DNA of 64,000 nucleotides from Pelagibacterium limicola (GTDB lineage: Bacteria > Pseudomonadota > Alphaproteobacteria > Rhizobiales > Devosiaceae): positions 62,001 through 126,000 of the forward strand of contig NZ_JADQDB010000004.1 of assembly GCF_015694405.1 (NCBI RefSeq), read 5' to 3'. Made by a program: the position numbers and the translations under genes. The notes below the pieces were generated by a model. The model saw nothing but the letters and a program-made list of their open reading frames with translations. It searched no databases and was not told the origin of the DNA. Shown here one piece after another: positions 46,613 through 56,301 of the stretch. Every line of letters begins with the position of its first letter. Positions within the stretch are counted from its first letter, which is position 1.

Positions 46613-46828
46613 ATGGCTTCCGCCTATCTCTTGGCGAAAGACAAGCTCGAGCAAGCGCGCGCAATTCTGATGGCCGAGGCCTGGTTCGACCCGGAGGCCG
46701 ACCATCTGTTTGAGCTTGCTATCAGACGCTTGATCGAACTGGATAACCTCGCCTCTACGGGCCTTGTCGGGCCGCGCCCCGAAAGGCCCCACAATGCGCT
46801 CGCGCTGATGCCGTGGCTCGATCGCTGA
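46613..46828 (+). CDS. Small hypothetical protein
   Basis: A 71-residue protein (MASAYLLAKDKLEQARAILM...) that is predicted helical, with an acidic middle and a Pro-rich end. A GAGGGACG site precedes the ATG. I recognise no family. The 258 bases upstream hold a TAACGTTA palindrome near 46430 and no other gene I trust. Confidence 0.5.
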   Translation: MASAYLLAKDKLEQARAILMAEAWFDPEADHLFELAIRRLIELDNLASTGLVGPRPERPHNALALMPWLDR

Positions 46829-46880
46829 GGCCGGCGTCGCGGTGCCCGCAAACAGCCCCATTGTCGAGGCAGGCTGACGG

Positions 46881-46905
46881 GGAACCTGATTGCATCGACA
46901 AAGTT
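46881..46905 (+). promoter_or_regulatory. Weaker EcfG-like promoter before the APH-like gene
   Basis: GGAAC (46881-46885) and GTT (46903-46905) are 17 bases apart, but the base before GTT is A rather than C. It lies 60 bases upstream of the kinase-like gene. Confidence 0.35.
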
Positions 46906-46964
46906 GGGTAAAAGAGGAACACTTGTCCCGACCGAGCAGTGATTCCGCCAGCCAAGCCTGAGCC

Positions 46965-47831
46965 ATGCAGCAGATGGGAACAATGCCCTCAGCCCCCGCC
47001 GATACGATCCTCAACAAAGCCGCAATCCGTTGGAACCTTTCCAAGCTCACGCCCGTGGCGGAAACGAGCCGGGCATGGACCTACCGGGTCCAGCGCGAGG
47101 ATAACACCTCCGCCGCGCTGCGCGTTTTCAAGCCCGATCATACCGCCGATGCCGACCGCGCCGGGCGCCTGCTCGATTGGTACCGCGGCGATGGTGCAAT
47201 CAGGCACTACGGGACGTCGGACCAATGCATCCTCACTGAATGGTGCGAGGGCAAGCTCCTGTCCGAGCCTGCCACCGACGGCAAGGATGCCCAGGCTACC
47301 GGCGCCATCGCCAATCTCATCGGGATGCTGCATGTTGCCCGGCCCGACAAGCCGGAAAAATTACTGCCTCTGCGCGATTATCTTACCGATTTCCACACCG
47401 CCGATGTCCGGCTCTGGCCCGATACTGCTCGGGATCTCTACGCCCGTTCCATCGGTATCGCCTATGCTGTGTTCGATAAGCCATCGGCAGAGATTCCCCT
47501 GCACGGCGATGTCCATCACGATCGAGTCATGCTGGCCGAGCGGGGTTGGGTCGCGCGCACGCCGATCGGCCTATTGGGCGACCCGGCGTGGGATCTGGCC
47601 GCGAGCTTCCTTCACCCTTGGGGCGAAGTGAAGCTGGGGGCTGATCCGGTTCGCATCAACGCCATGGCGGACGCCTTCGCGACGAAGCTCGATTTGAAGC
47701 ACAAGCGCATTCTCGCTTTCGGCGCGATATACGCGGCGGCCTCGGCTTGCCGGGCTCTGGCGGAAGGACAGCCGATCAACTGGCAGTTGGCCGTGCTCCC
47801 CAACCTGCTGGCGGTATACGATCTGGCGTAA
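46965..47831 (+). CDS. APH(6)-like phosphotransferase homologue with altered catalytic residues
   Basis: A 288-residue protein with the aminoglycoside/hydroxyurea kinase fold, closest in pattern to streptomycin 6-kinases. The loop reads LHGDVHHDRVM, where active APH(6) enzymes have HGDxHxxN: the Asn is Arg (R187). The metal-binding Asp of the family's IDPKG is Thr in RTPIG (T199), and the nucleotide Lys of the N-lobe strand appears as Arg (R53). The catalytic Asp (D182) and GDPAWDLA remain. It may be a pseudokinase or bind substrate without phosphorylating it. It stands alone with a weak EcfG-like promoter. Confidence 0.8.
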   Translation: MQQMGTMPSAPADTILNKAAIRWNLSKLTPVAETSRAWTYRVQREDNTSAALRVFKPDHTADADRAGRLLDWYRGDGAIRHYGTSDQCILTEWCEGKLLSEPATDGKDAQATGAIANLIGMLHVARPDKPEKLLPLRDYLTDFHTADVRLWPDTARDLYARSIGIAYAVFDKPSAEIPLHGDVHHDRVMLAERGWVARTPIGLLGDPAWDLAASFLHPWGEVKLGADPVRINAMADAFATKLDLKHKRILAFGAIYAAASACRALAEGQPINWQLAVLPNLLAVYDLA

Positions 47832-47906
47832 GGGGGATTAGGTCGCGACAATTGACCTTTCGGTTCCGAGGGTGTCATCTGGGGTGGTCATCTTTCCGGC
47901 GCGTCC

Positions 47907-48839
47907 ATGCTTTCTGTCCTCAACGTCGTTGCTCCGGTCTTTGTCCTGATCGGTATCGGTTATCTTGCCGTGCGCATCCGGCTCTACCCTGCACAGGGTG
48001 TCCCGGGGCTGATCGTCTACGTCAACAGCTTCGCTACACCTTGTCTCTTGTTCCGCGCCATGATCGATGTCGATCTGGGCGCCGCTTTCAACCTGGCGGT
48101 CATCGGCCCATTCTACCTAGGGGCGTTCGTGATCCTCGCCTTGGGTTCATTTCTCGCCTTGGGCCTTTTCAAGGGGCGTCCGGGCGAGGCGGTGGCGGTC
48201 GGGTTCGCCGGTACCTTTACCAATACAGTCCTTGTGGGCATCCCCATCATGCATCGCGCTTATGGCGACGAGGCGATGCCGGTCGTTTATTCGATTGTTG
48301 GCCTGCACGCACCCATCCTCCTCACGGTCGGCATGTTCGTGATGGAGTTGGTGCGGCGCGACGGAGGCAAGATATCGGGCGCGTTGTGGCAGGGTTTCCG
48401 GAAATCGATCACCAACCCGATCTTGATCGGGATCGCGCTGGGGCTCGGGGGCAACTTTCTCGGTCTCGAACTGACCGGCGTTGCTGACGACGTCACGCTG
48501 CTGCTTGCCTCGACCGTCATGCCCGTCGCCCTTTTCGGTCTCGGTGCTGCGCTCAACGAGTATCGCCTCGCCGACACCTGGGGTCAGGCGCTCGTCATGA
48601 CGGTGCTCAAACTCATCGCCCATCCGTTGATTGCCTGGGTGCTGATGGTCCCGGTGCTGGGGGTGGACCCAGCCGTCGCCCGCTACGGCGTGCTGCTTGC
48701 CGCAATGCCGGCGGGGATCAACGTCTACATCTTTGCCACCTATTACAACCGCGCCGTGGACGTCGCCGCCAACACCATCCTGCTGACGACAACCCTTTCA
48801 GTGCTGACCATTACCGGCTGGCTGCTGGTGCTCGGTTAG
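47907..48839 (+). CDS. AEC family (auxin efflux carrier-type) transporter
   Basis: A 310-residue, ten-helix membrane protein of the AEC family, whose bacterial members carry malate, malonate or other small acids. The N-terminal VVAPVFVLIGIGYLAVRIRL, the broken helix TFTNTVLVGIPIMHRAYG and the second half's AAMPAGINVYIFATYYN are typical. The substrate is unknown. It converges on the transglutaminase-like gene, with their stops adjacent. Confidence 0.9.
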   Translation: MLSVLNVVAPVFVLIGIGYLAVRIRLYPAQGVPGLIVYVNSFATPCLLFRAMIDVDLGAAFNLAVIGPFYLGAFVILALGSFLALGLFKGRPGEAVAVGFAGTFTNTVLVGIPIMHRAYGDEAMPVVYSIVGLHAPILLTVGMFVMELVRRDGGKISGALWQGFRKSITNPILIGIALGLGGNFLGLELTGVADDVTLLLASTVMPVALFGLGAALNEYRLADTWGQALVMTVLKLIAHPLIAWVLMVPVLGVDPAVARYGVLLAAMPAGINVYIFATYYNRAVDVAANTILLTTTLSVLTITGWLLVLG

Positions 48840-49628
48840 CTATTGCTGCTGGTTGGCCATCATCACCTGCGCGACGCGGATGGCGTCGTCGTTCTCGCGG
48901 GGAAGGTCGGGTACCAGCCTGACAGGCGTCGAGGTCTCGGCGTCGAGGCCCGTAGCTAGCCGGACATAAGCTTCGGTGGGGCACAAATTGGCCGAAGGAT
49001 CGAACCCTATCCAGCCCAGGGAGTCGTCCCAGGCCTCTGCCCAGGCATGTAGCCGGGCAGGCTTGTCTTGCGCCTCCAGTACGTAACCGGTGACAAAACG
49101 CGCCGGAATATCGATCCCCCTCAACGCCGCCACGAAAACGTGGGCATGATCCTCGGCAACGATTTCCACCGGCTCTTCATCCTCTTCCCCTGAAGCTTCG
49201 TGCGCTTCGTGAAGGCGGTTCATCAGCCAGTGCATGAGCTCAACCCGCCCCAGCCCTGCCTTCTGCTGCGCTTTCAAGCGATTGACGAGATTTCCGTTGG
49301 GTCTGGTCTGGCCTGTAAGACGTTTAAAGAGCGCGATATTGGGATCGTTGTCGAGCCTGCCCACCACACCGCTGGCGTCGGACGTATCGACAATTCCCGT
49401 AACCAGGATTCCCAGCCCATTCTCGGGCCGCGATTGCGTGACCAGATGCGCTAGATTGCCGAAAGCATCGGTAAAATGCTCGGCGCTCTCCATGCCCGGC
49501 ATGTCGATCGACCATTCGATGACCTTCTGCCCTTTTGTATCGCATGGGGTCATCAACACGTGCTGAACTGCACGCGCCGTGTCCTCCGGAAAGGCGTAGC
49601 GGAGCTCGTGACGTATCGAAATGCGCAT
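48840..49628 (-). CDS. Transglutaminase-like protein lacking the catalytic Cys
   Basis: A 262-residue protein with the transglutaminase-like (cysteine protease) fold: an N-terminal beta domain (1-70) and a core at 120-240. The His and Asp of the triad are present (LHAWAEAW, H194; IGFDP, D210). At the nucleophile position the family pattern GxCxDxAH reads VAEDHAH, with Ala158 instead of Cys. The only Cys residues are C29 and C216, outside the site. It is third in an operon with ATP-grasp and alpha-E proteins, so it may recognise peptides or tags without cleaving them. Confidence 0.88.
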   Translation of the reverse strand: MRISIRHELRYAFPEDTARAVQHVLMTPCDTKGQKVIEWSIDMPGMESAEHFTDAFGNLAHLVTQSRPENGLGILVTGIVDTSDASGVVGRLDNDPNIALFKRLTGQTRPNGNLVNRLKAQQKAGLGRVELMHWLMNRLHEAHEASGEEDEEPVEIVAEDHAHVFVAALRGIDIPARFVTGYVLEAQDKPARLHAWAEAWDDSLGWIGFDPSANLCPTEAYVRLATGLDAETSTPVRLVPDLPRENDDAIRVAQVMMANQQQ

Positions 49629-49642
49629 GTCTCTGCCCCGGT

Positions 49643-50587
<945 letters not shown>

Positions 50588-50591
50588 CGCC

Positions 50592-52013
50592 CTAGTCCTC
50601 CAGCACCCAGGTGTCCTTTGTGCCGCCTCCTTGAGAGGAGTTGACGACGAGGGACCCTCGCTTGAGGGCGACGCGGGTCAGCCCGCCCGGGGTAATGCGG
50701 ATCTGGTCGCCCACCAGAACGAAGGGGCGCAAATCGACATGCCGGGGCGCGATGCCGGCATTGGTGAAGGTGGGGCAGGTAGAGAGCGCCAGCGTCGGTT
50801 GCACGATGTAGTTGTCGGGCCGCGCCCTGATCTTCTCGGTGAATTCGGCGCGCTGTTTTTTGGTCGAGGCCGGTCCGACCAGCATCCCGTAGCCGCCTGA
50901 TCCGTGCACCTCCTTGACCACTAGCTCCGCCAGATTGTCGAGCACATAGGCGCGCTCGTCGACGTTGGTGCAATTGTAGGTCGGCACGTTCTTGAGGATC
51001 GGTTTTTCGCCCAGATAGAATTCGATGATCTGCGGCACGTATGTGTAGACCGCCTTGTCGTCGGCGATACCTGTGCCTGGTGCATTGACCAACGTGACGT
51101 TGCCGGCGCGATAGGCGTCAAAAAGCCCTGGCACTCCGAGCATCGAATCGGGCCGGAAGGTTAGGGGATCGAGGAAATCGTCGTCGATCCGGCGATAGAT
51201 GACATCGACGCGTTCCGGTCCAAGGGTCGTGCGCATGTAGACCTTGCCGTTATCGACAAACAGGTCATGCCCCTCGCAAAGCGTTGCGCCCATCTGGTCG
51301 GCGAGGAACGAATGCTCGAAATAGGCCGAGTTGTAGATGCCCGGCGTCAGGACAACGATATTGGGTGATCCCGCACAGCTGTCAGGCGCCACGCTTTCGA
51401 GCGTACGGCGAAGATTTTCCGGATAGGTCTCGACCGGGGCGACCTTGAGCTTATGGAACAGGTCGGGGACCAGATGCATCATCGCCTCGCGGTCCTCGAG
51501 CATGTAGGAGACCCCGGAGGGCGTGCGCAGATTGTCCTCAAGCACGTAGAAATCGTCGGGCCCCGTGCGGACGATGTCGACACCGATGATATGCGAATAG
51601 ATGCCACGCGGCGGATTGAGTCCCATCATATGCGGGCAAAACGCTTCGTTCTGTATGATGAGCTTTTCTGGGATACGCCCGGCGCGGATGATGTCCTGGT
51701 TGTGGTAGAGATCGAACAGGAACATGTTGAGCGCCTTGACGCGCTGCTCGATCCCCTTTTCCAATCGCCTCCACTCGTTGGCGGATATGACCCGGGGGAT
51801 GACGTCGAACGGGATCAGCCGTTCGGTGGATTCATTGGAACCGTAAACGGCGAAGGTGATTCCCAGTCGGCGAAAGATGGTTTCGGCGTCGGCGGCTAGT
51901 TGCTTGAGCGCCGTCTTGGGTTGGGATTGGACCCAGTCTGCCAGTATTCGATAAGGGTCGCGAACCGAGCCGTCCGCATTGAGCATTTCATCGAAATATT
52001 TTTTCTCGCTCAT
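50592..52013 (-). CDS. Circularly permuted type 2 ATP-grasp protein
   Basis: A 473-residue permuted ATP-grasp enzyme (DUF404/DUF407 type), related to the glutathionylspermidine synthase fold and predicted to ligate amino acids or peptides using ATP. Motifs include DVIPRVISANEWRRLEKGIEQR, HIIGVDIVRTGPDDFYVLEDN, TPGIYNSAYFEHSFLA and the C-terminal VVKEVHGSGGYGMLVGP with the ATP-binding loop. It is first in the operon with alpha-E and transglutaminase-like genes. No substrate peptide is evident nearby. Confidence 0.92.
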   Translation of the reverse strand: MSEKKYFDEMLNADGSVRDPYRILADWVQSQPKTALKQLAADAETIFRRLGITFAVYGSNESTERLIPFDVIPRVISANEWRRLEKGIEQRVKALNMFLFDLYHNQDIIRAGRIPEKLIIQNEAFCPHMMGLNPPRGIYSHIIGVDIVRTGPDDFYVLEDNLRTPSGVSYMLEDREAMMHLVPDLFHKLKVAPVETYPENLRRTLESVAPDSCAGSPNIVVLTPGIYNSAYFEHSFLADQMGATLCEGHDLFVDNGKVYMRTTLGPERVDVIYRRIDDDFLDPLTFRPDSMLGVPGLFDAYRAGNVTLVNAPGTGIADDKAVYTYVPQIIEFYLGEKPILKNVPTYNCTNVDERAYVLDNLAELVVKEVHGSGGYGMLVGPASTKKQRAEFTEKIRARPDNYIVQPTLALSTCPTFTNAGIAPRHVDLRPFVLVGDQIRITPGGLTRVALKRGSLVVNSSQGGGTKDTWVLED

Positions 52014-52120
52014 TCGCCTTCTTTGCGCAGCCGTTTTTTACCGGCCTTCCCCTCACATCGCCCATTGGTGCACATTTGCGCATCCCCTGTCCAGCGGGCG
52101 TTGCAAGGGAAAGTGGTTCT

Positions 52121-52474
52121 CTAAAGCCAGCCCTGCGGGTCGGCGATCGGTTTGGAATCGATCGCCAGAACCAGCCCGCGTACGCTGCGGAACAGGAACC
52201 AGGCTGCAACGGCAAGCATGACGAGCGGCCCGATCAGGACGATAGTGAGCACCAGCCCGACCAGCGCGGCGACCAGTCCGATCCAGAACGTCCGGATCGC
52301 CGAAACCGCGTGCGATTCGAACGCCGTGCCGGCAAGCTCGTCGCGCTTCAAATAGGCGAGGATAAGGCCCACCAGACCGGAAATGCCGGTGACGAAACTG
52401 CCGAGATACAGCGCCCAGATGACTATGGTCCATGTACGCGGATCAAGAGAAGAATTGGATGTCTGAAGTGACAT
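52121..52474 (-). CDS. DUF4870-like membrane protein
   Basis: A 117-residue protein with three apparent membrane helices (about 15-40, 58-80, 82-100) and the DUF4870-type pattern SGLVGLILAYLKRDELAGTAFESH followed by AIRTFWIGL. Function is unknown. ATG 52474 matches family starts; the longer upstream extension is Cys-rich and unlike the family. It is separated by 107 bases from the ATP-grasp gene downstream and is probably transcribed separately. Confidence 0.78.
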   Translation of the reverse strand: MSLQTSNSSLDPRTWTIVIWALYLGSFVTGISGLVGLILAYLKRDELAGTAFESHAVSAIRTFWIGLVAALVGLVLTIVLIGPLVMLAVAAWFLFRSVRGLVLAIDSKPIADPQGWL

Positions 52475-52641
52475 TGCTTTTGCCCCACAAGCCGATGTGC
52501 CCGTCTTCGCATCGCCCGAACACAAGTTCTCTTGCCTCGGGTGCTTTGCGATCATGCAGCATCGGACCTGTTTGACAAGGCCATTGCGACCGGGTCCAAT
52601 CGATTCTACCGGCACCCGGCGCTCAAAGAGGAGAATAGGCG

Positions 52642-53571
52642 GTGAAACCAGCCGTATTGTTGACCCATCGCCTTTACCAATCCACAGTCGTAGCCATAGA
52701 GGCGCGCTTTGACGCCATCCGGCTCTATGAGGGCCCCGATCCTGACGCGGTGCTGGTCCGGGTGGGGGAACGGGTCCGGGCCATTGCAGGCGGACACGTC
52801 AGTGCTGACCTCATGGCGAAACTCCCCAATCTCGAAATTATCGCCAATTTCGGAGTGGGCTACGATTCGGTCGATACCACCGCTGCCAAGGCGCGCGGGA
52901 TCGTCGTCACCAATACGCCGGACGTGCTCAACGACGCCGTTGCCGAACTCGCCATCGGGATGATGCTCGCGCTCGGCCGGAAAATCCCCCAGGCCGATCG
53001 CTTCGTCCGTGAGGGGCAGTGGGCGCATGACGCTTACCCCCTCACAGGAGAACTCAACGGAAAGACCGTGGGCATTCTCGGCCTCGGACGGATCGGCAAG
53101 GAAATCGCCCAGCGCGCGCAGGCCATGAAGATGCGCGTCGTCTATCACGGCCGCCAAAAGCAGGACGACCAACCCTACATCTACTACAACAATCTCTCCG
53201 ACATGGCGCGGGACGCAGATTGGCTCATGGTCATCGTTCCGGGCGGCGCAGCAACGCAAGGCATCGTTACCCGCGATGTTCTCGACGCGCTGGGTCCCGA
53301 AGGCGCTATCGTCAATCTAGGACGCGGGAGCCTTGTCGATGAACCCGCTATGCTCGACCTTCTCGAAACCGGCAAGTTGGGCGGCGCAGCCCTCGATGTG
53401 TTCCTCGATGAGCCCCGCGTCGATCCGCGCTTCTTTGCGCTCGACAACGTGGTCCTTTCTCCCCACCAGGGCAGCGCCACGCACCAGACCCGGCACAAGA
53501 TGGGGCAAACCTTAGTGCGCAATCTCGAAGCCTATTTCGCCGGCCATCCGCCTCCGAACAGGGTTATCTAG
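52642..53571 (+). CDS. D-isomer 2-hydroxyacid dehydrogenase (glyoxylate/hydroxypyruvate reductase type)
   Basis: A 309-residue NAD(P)-dependent 2-hydroxyacid dehydrogenase. The substrate loop NFGVGYDSVD, cofactor motif GILGLGRIGKEIAQRA, catalytic Arg in NLGRGSLVDE, Glu in DVFLDEP and His in LSPHQGSATH are all present. The basic residue in YHGRQKQ after the second strand favours NADPH, as in GhrB-like enzymes. It starts at GTG after AGAGGAG. It converges on a cupin gene with a four-base overlap. Confidence 0.9.
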   Translation: MKPAVLLTHRLYQSTVVAIEARFDAIRLYEGPDPDAVLVRVGERVRAIAGGHVSADLMAKLPNLEIIANFGVGYDSVDTTAAKARGIVVTNTPDVLNDAVAELAIGMMLALGRKIPQADRFVREGQWAHDAYPLTGELNGKTVGILGLGRIGKEIAQRAQAMKMRVVYHGRQKQDDQPYIYYNNLSDMARDADWLMVIVPGGAATQGIVTRDVLDALGPEGAIVNLGRGSLVDEPAMLDLLETGKLGGAALDVFLDEPRVDPRFFALDNVVLSPHQGSATHQTRHKMGQTLVRNLEAYFAGHPPPNRVI

Positions 53572-53918
53572 CACGGCGCATCCTCGAGATTGGTCTGGAC
53601 GATCGTATCCGCATCGTGAATGCACATCATCTTGAGTGGTGCATCGCCAGGATTGATGAAGCCGTGCGGCGTGTTCGGCTCGACGACGACGATATCGCCG
53701 GGCGTGCCCATGACGGTCTCTTCGCCCACGCGGAACCGCACGGTTCCCGACTGCACCATCCATACCTCGCTATATGGATGGACGTGTAAAGGCGCACCCT
53801 TGCCCGGATCGGCATCGACCGCGAAAAACGAGACATTGGCGCCAAATGGTGCACCCTCGAACTTCACTGTTCGGCTTGGCCCGGGCTGCCTGTCTGCGGC
53901 GCGGAGAATATGCGGCAT
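53568..53918 (-). CDS. Single-domain cupin protein
   Basis: A 116-residue cupin. Motif 1 is PLHVHPYSEVWMVQSGTVRFRVG (two His and the Glu for metal binding) and motif 2 is PGDIVVVEPNTPHGFIN. It binds a metal and could be an isomerase, dioxygenase or small-ligand sensor; nothing fixes which. It is the last gene of the minus-strand group that starts with lacI and malK, ten bases after malK, so it may be part of the sugar operon. Confidence 0.87.
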   Translation of the reverse strand: MPHILRAADRQPGPSRTVKFEGAPFGANVSFFAVDADPGKGAPLHVHPYSEVWMVQSGTVRFRVGEETVMGTPGDIVVVEPNTPHGFINPGDAPLKMMCIHDADTIVQTNLEDAPC

Positions 53919-53928
53919 GTCGATGATC

Positions 53929-55053
53929 CTACGTGATCCTCAGAGTCGTATCGGGATCGAAATAGCATATTCCTGACGTGTCGACACTGAGCGATACGGT
54001 ATCCCCCGTTCGAACATTCGCCTTGCCCGAAAGCCGCGTCATCAGCTTTTGTCCGCCGAGCGTGAAACTGGCAAAGGTGTCGGAACCCGCATTCTCGGTC
54101 ATGCTCGCCGTCAGCGCGATATCGCCGTTCCCCTCGGCAATCTCGAAGGCTTCCGGGCGCATACCGACAACGACTGGACGGTCGCGATAATGTGCCAGCG
54201 CCGAGGGGGAGGGGCCTGCCGTAAGCGATACGGCGTCCGCCCCGCTTCCGAATGTGATCCTTGTCGACCCGCCCTCGGGCGATACCGCGCCACGGATCAG
54301 ATTCATGGGCGGGGAACCCATGAAGTCGGCCACGAACATGTTCTCGGGTTGCTCATAGATTTCCGTTGGCATGCCGTGCTGCTGGATGATGCCGTCCTTG
54401 AGAACCACGATCCGCGTGCCCAGCGTCATCGCTTCGATCTGGTCGTGGGTTACATAAACGATCGATGCGTGAAGCCGCTGATGCAACGCCTTGATTTCGG
54501 TGCGCATCTCGACCCTTAGCTTGGCGTCGAGGTTGGAAAGGGGTTCATCGAACAGAAACAGCGCGGGCTCGCGCACCAGCGCCCGCCCCATCGCGACACG
54601 CTGACGCTGGCCGCCCGAAAGATGGGCCGGCTTGCGGTCGAGCAGATGCTCGATCTGTAATAGCCGCGCGACATCCTTGACCTTGCGGACCTGCTCGGCT
54701 TTTCCCACGCGCCGAATCTTCATGCCGAACGCGATATTTTCCGAGACCGTCATCGTGGGATAGAGCGCATAGGACTGGAAGACCATCGCGATGTTTCGGT
54801 CCCGCGGCGGTACCTGGGTCACATCGCGCCCGGCAATCGAAATAGTCCCGCCACTGGTTTCTTCCAGCCCGGCGATGCAATTGAGCAGGGTCGACTTCCC
54901 GCACCCCGAGGGGCCGACGAGAACCAGGAAATCCCCTATCGCCATCTCCAGTGAGATGTTTTTGAGCACGTCTACCGTGCCATACCGCTTTTCTAGCGAA
55001 GCGATGGCCAGAACCGAGGGATATGCCTCGGCCTGAGGTGCGGCCGCTACCAT
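53929..55053 (-). CDS. malK: Maltose/alpha-glucoside ABC transporter ATP-binding protein
   Basis: A 374-residue ATPase that powers a sugar importer. Walker A is GPSGCGKST, signature LSGGQRQR, Walker B ALFLFDEPLSNLD, switch His in VTHDQIEAMTLG. The MalK/UgpC-type C-terminal OB (MOBE) domain follows residue 240. The MalF/MalG/MalE genes on the opposite strand have no ATPase of their own, so this is the natural partner. Its start overlaps the lacI stop by seven bases; lacI and malK form one unit. Confidence 0.92.
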   Translation of the reverse strand: MVAAAPQAEAYPSVLAIASLEKRYGTVDVLKNISLEMAIGDFLVLVGPSGCGKSTLLNCIAGLEETSGGTISIAGRDVTQVPPRDRNIAMVFQSYALYPTMTVSENIAFGMKIRRVGKAEQVRKVKDVARLLQIEHLLDRKPAHLSGGQRQRVAMGRALVREPALFLFDEPLSNLDAKLRVEMRTEIKALHQRLHASIVYVTHDQIEAMTLGTRIVVLKDGIIQQHGMPTEIYEQPENMFVADFMGSPPMNLIRGAVSPEGGSTRITFGSGADAVSLTAGPSPSALAHYRDRPVVVGMRPEAFEIAEGNGDIALTASMTENAGSDTFASFTLGGQKLMTRLSGKANVRTGDTVSLSVDTSGICYFDPDTTLRIT

Positions 55054-56093
55054 GATTGTCCTCCGGTTGCAGGCGCGGCGCCCGTCGAGCCGCGCACGAT
55101 GAGATCGACATCTGCCGTCTTTTGAAGCGTTTTTGGATCGGCGCCACCGATCCGCTTGTAGATCATGTCCGCCAGCGCGAACCCCGCATCGCGGATCGGC
55201 ACCCGTGTCACCGTCAGCGGTGGCCAGTAATTCTCGGCCCGCAAATGCGGCAGCACGTCGTCATGGGCGATGATCGAGATGTCCCTGCCAACCTCGAGCC
55301 GCGCTTCGGCTGCGGCGCGGTATACGCCGAGGGCAAGCAAGGTGGAGGAGCAGAGGAAAGCCGTGGGGGGAAGGGCGTCCCGCGCCGCCAGCCACTCGGC
55401 CGCCCTCTGGTACCCTGCATCTTCGCTCATGTCCGAATGGCTCACGAACCTGTCCGGGACGTGAATCCCGTTTGCGGCCAGTACCGTGAGGAACGCGGCC
55501 TCGCGTTGGATGGCGAAGGCGAGCCCACTCGCTCCGTTCAAAAATGCGATCCTCCGATGGCCCAACGCGACCAGCAGTTCGGTGGCGCGGGTGAAGGCGC
55601 CGTGATTGTCTATGTCATAATAGCCATAGGGAAGGTCTTCTCCAACCCGGCCGTGGACGACGAAGGGAAAGTCGCGTTCGGTCAGCATGGCGATACGCCG
55701 GTCATCCACCTCGGGCGCCGAGACGATCAGCCCGTCGATCGCCCCCGAGGCGATCAGGCGTTCGTAAGTGGAGAGTTGCGCCCCGGGCGGCGCGTGGCGG
55801 AGGATCAGGTCCATATCCCGTTCGGCCAGCCCCATGCTGAGCCCAGCGAGATATTCCACGAAATGAGGATCCACCAGCAGGTTCCGCGCGGCCCGGAAGA
55901 TGATGCCAACCATCCCCGATTTGCCCGTGGCCAGTTTCTTGGCAGTGGAATTGGGCCGGTAATTGAGTTCTTGTGCTGCAGCGATGACCCGAGCCCGCGT
56001 CTTTTCCCTCACTTCGGGGAACCCGTTGAGAGCGCGGCTAACGGTTGCCGGCGAAAGGCCCAAATGCCCAGCGAGTTCGCGCAGCGTCGTCAC
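55047..56093 (-). CDS. LacI-family repressor of the maltose/alpha-glucoside locus
   Basis: A 348-residue LacI-type regulator. The N-terminal helix-turn-helix is TLRELAGHLGLSPATVSRALNG with the hinge RPNSTAKKLATGKSGMVGI. The rest is a periplasmic-binding-protein-like sugar domain. GTG 56093 is chosen because GGGAGG lies six bases before it; an in-frame GTG at 56096 and a TTG at 56120 are alternatives. Two AAACCGGTTT palindromes lie upstream, in front of the divergent alpha-glucosidase gene; CCGG-like centres fit LacI-family operators. The effector is probably a maltose-type sugar. Confidence 0.9.
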   Translation of the reverse strand: MTTLRELAGHLGLSPATVSRALNGFPEVREKTRARVIAAAQELNYRPNSTAKKLATGKSGMVGIIFRAARNLLVDPHFVEYLAGLSMGLAERDMDLILRHAPPGAQLSTYERLIASGAIDGLIVSAPEVDDRRIAMLTERDFPFVVHGRVGEDLPYGYYDIDNHGAFTRATELLVALGHRRIAFLNGASGLAFAIQREAAFLTVLAANGIHVPDRFVSHSDMSEDAGYQRAAEWLAARDALPPTAFLCSSTLLALGVYRAAAEARLEVGRDISIIAHDDVLPHLRAENYWPPLTVTRVPIRDAGFALADMIYKRIGGADPKTLQKTADVDLIVRGSTGAAPATGGQSW

Positions 56094-56131
56094 CACAGGC
56101 CTCCCATCCCAGGTTCCCAATATTGGCCAAA

Positions 56132-56147
56132 CTTAAACCGGTTTGAA
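56132..56147. promoter_or_regulatory. LacI-type operator 1
   Basis: CTTAAACCGGTTTGAA agrees with the second operator at 14 of 16 positions and lies 39 bases upstream of the lacI GTG, suited to autoregulation. Confidence 0.75.
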
Positions 56148-56219
56148 TTTTTGATGTCAAGCGAGCGCGGTGATTTATAAGCAATGGGGCAGCGATGCTG
56201 TCGCATGTTCAAATCAGTG

Positions 56220-56248
56220 TTGACAAGAGTTTCAAACCGGTTTGAATT
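56220..56248 (+). promoter_or_regulatory. Promoter with LacI operator 2 for the aglA-malEFG operon
   Basis: TTGACA (56220-56225), a 17-base spacer and TGAATT (56243-56248) form a sigma-70-like promoter. The perfect palindrome TTCAAACCGGTTTGAA (56231-56246) fills its spacer and touches the -10, so a bound repressor would block polymerase. The two operators are 99 bases apart. Confidence 0.78.
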
Positions 56249-56301
56249 GCCGGCGATTTGAGGGGGCTGGTAACCTGAAACGAGACTTTGGGAGAAAGCG
56301 C

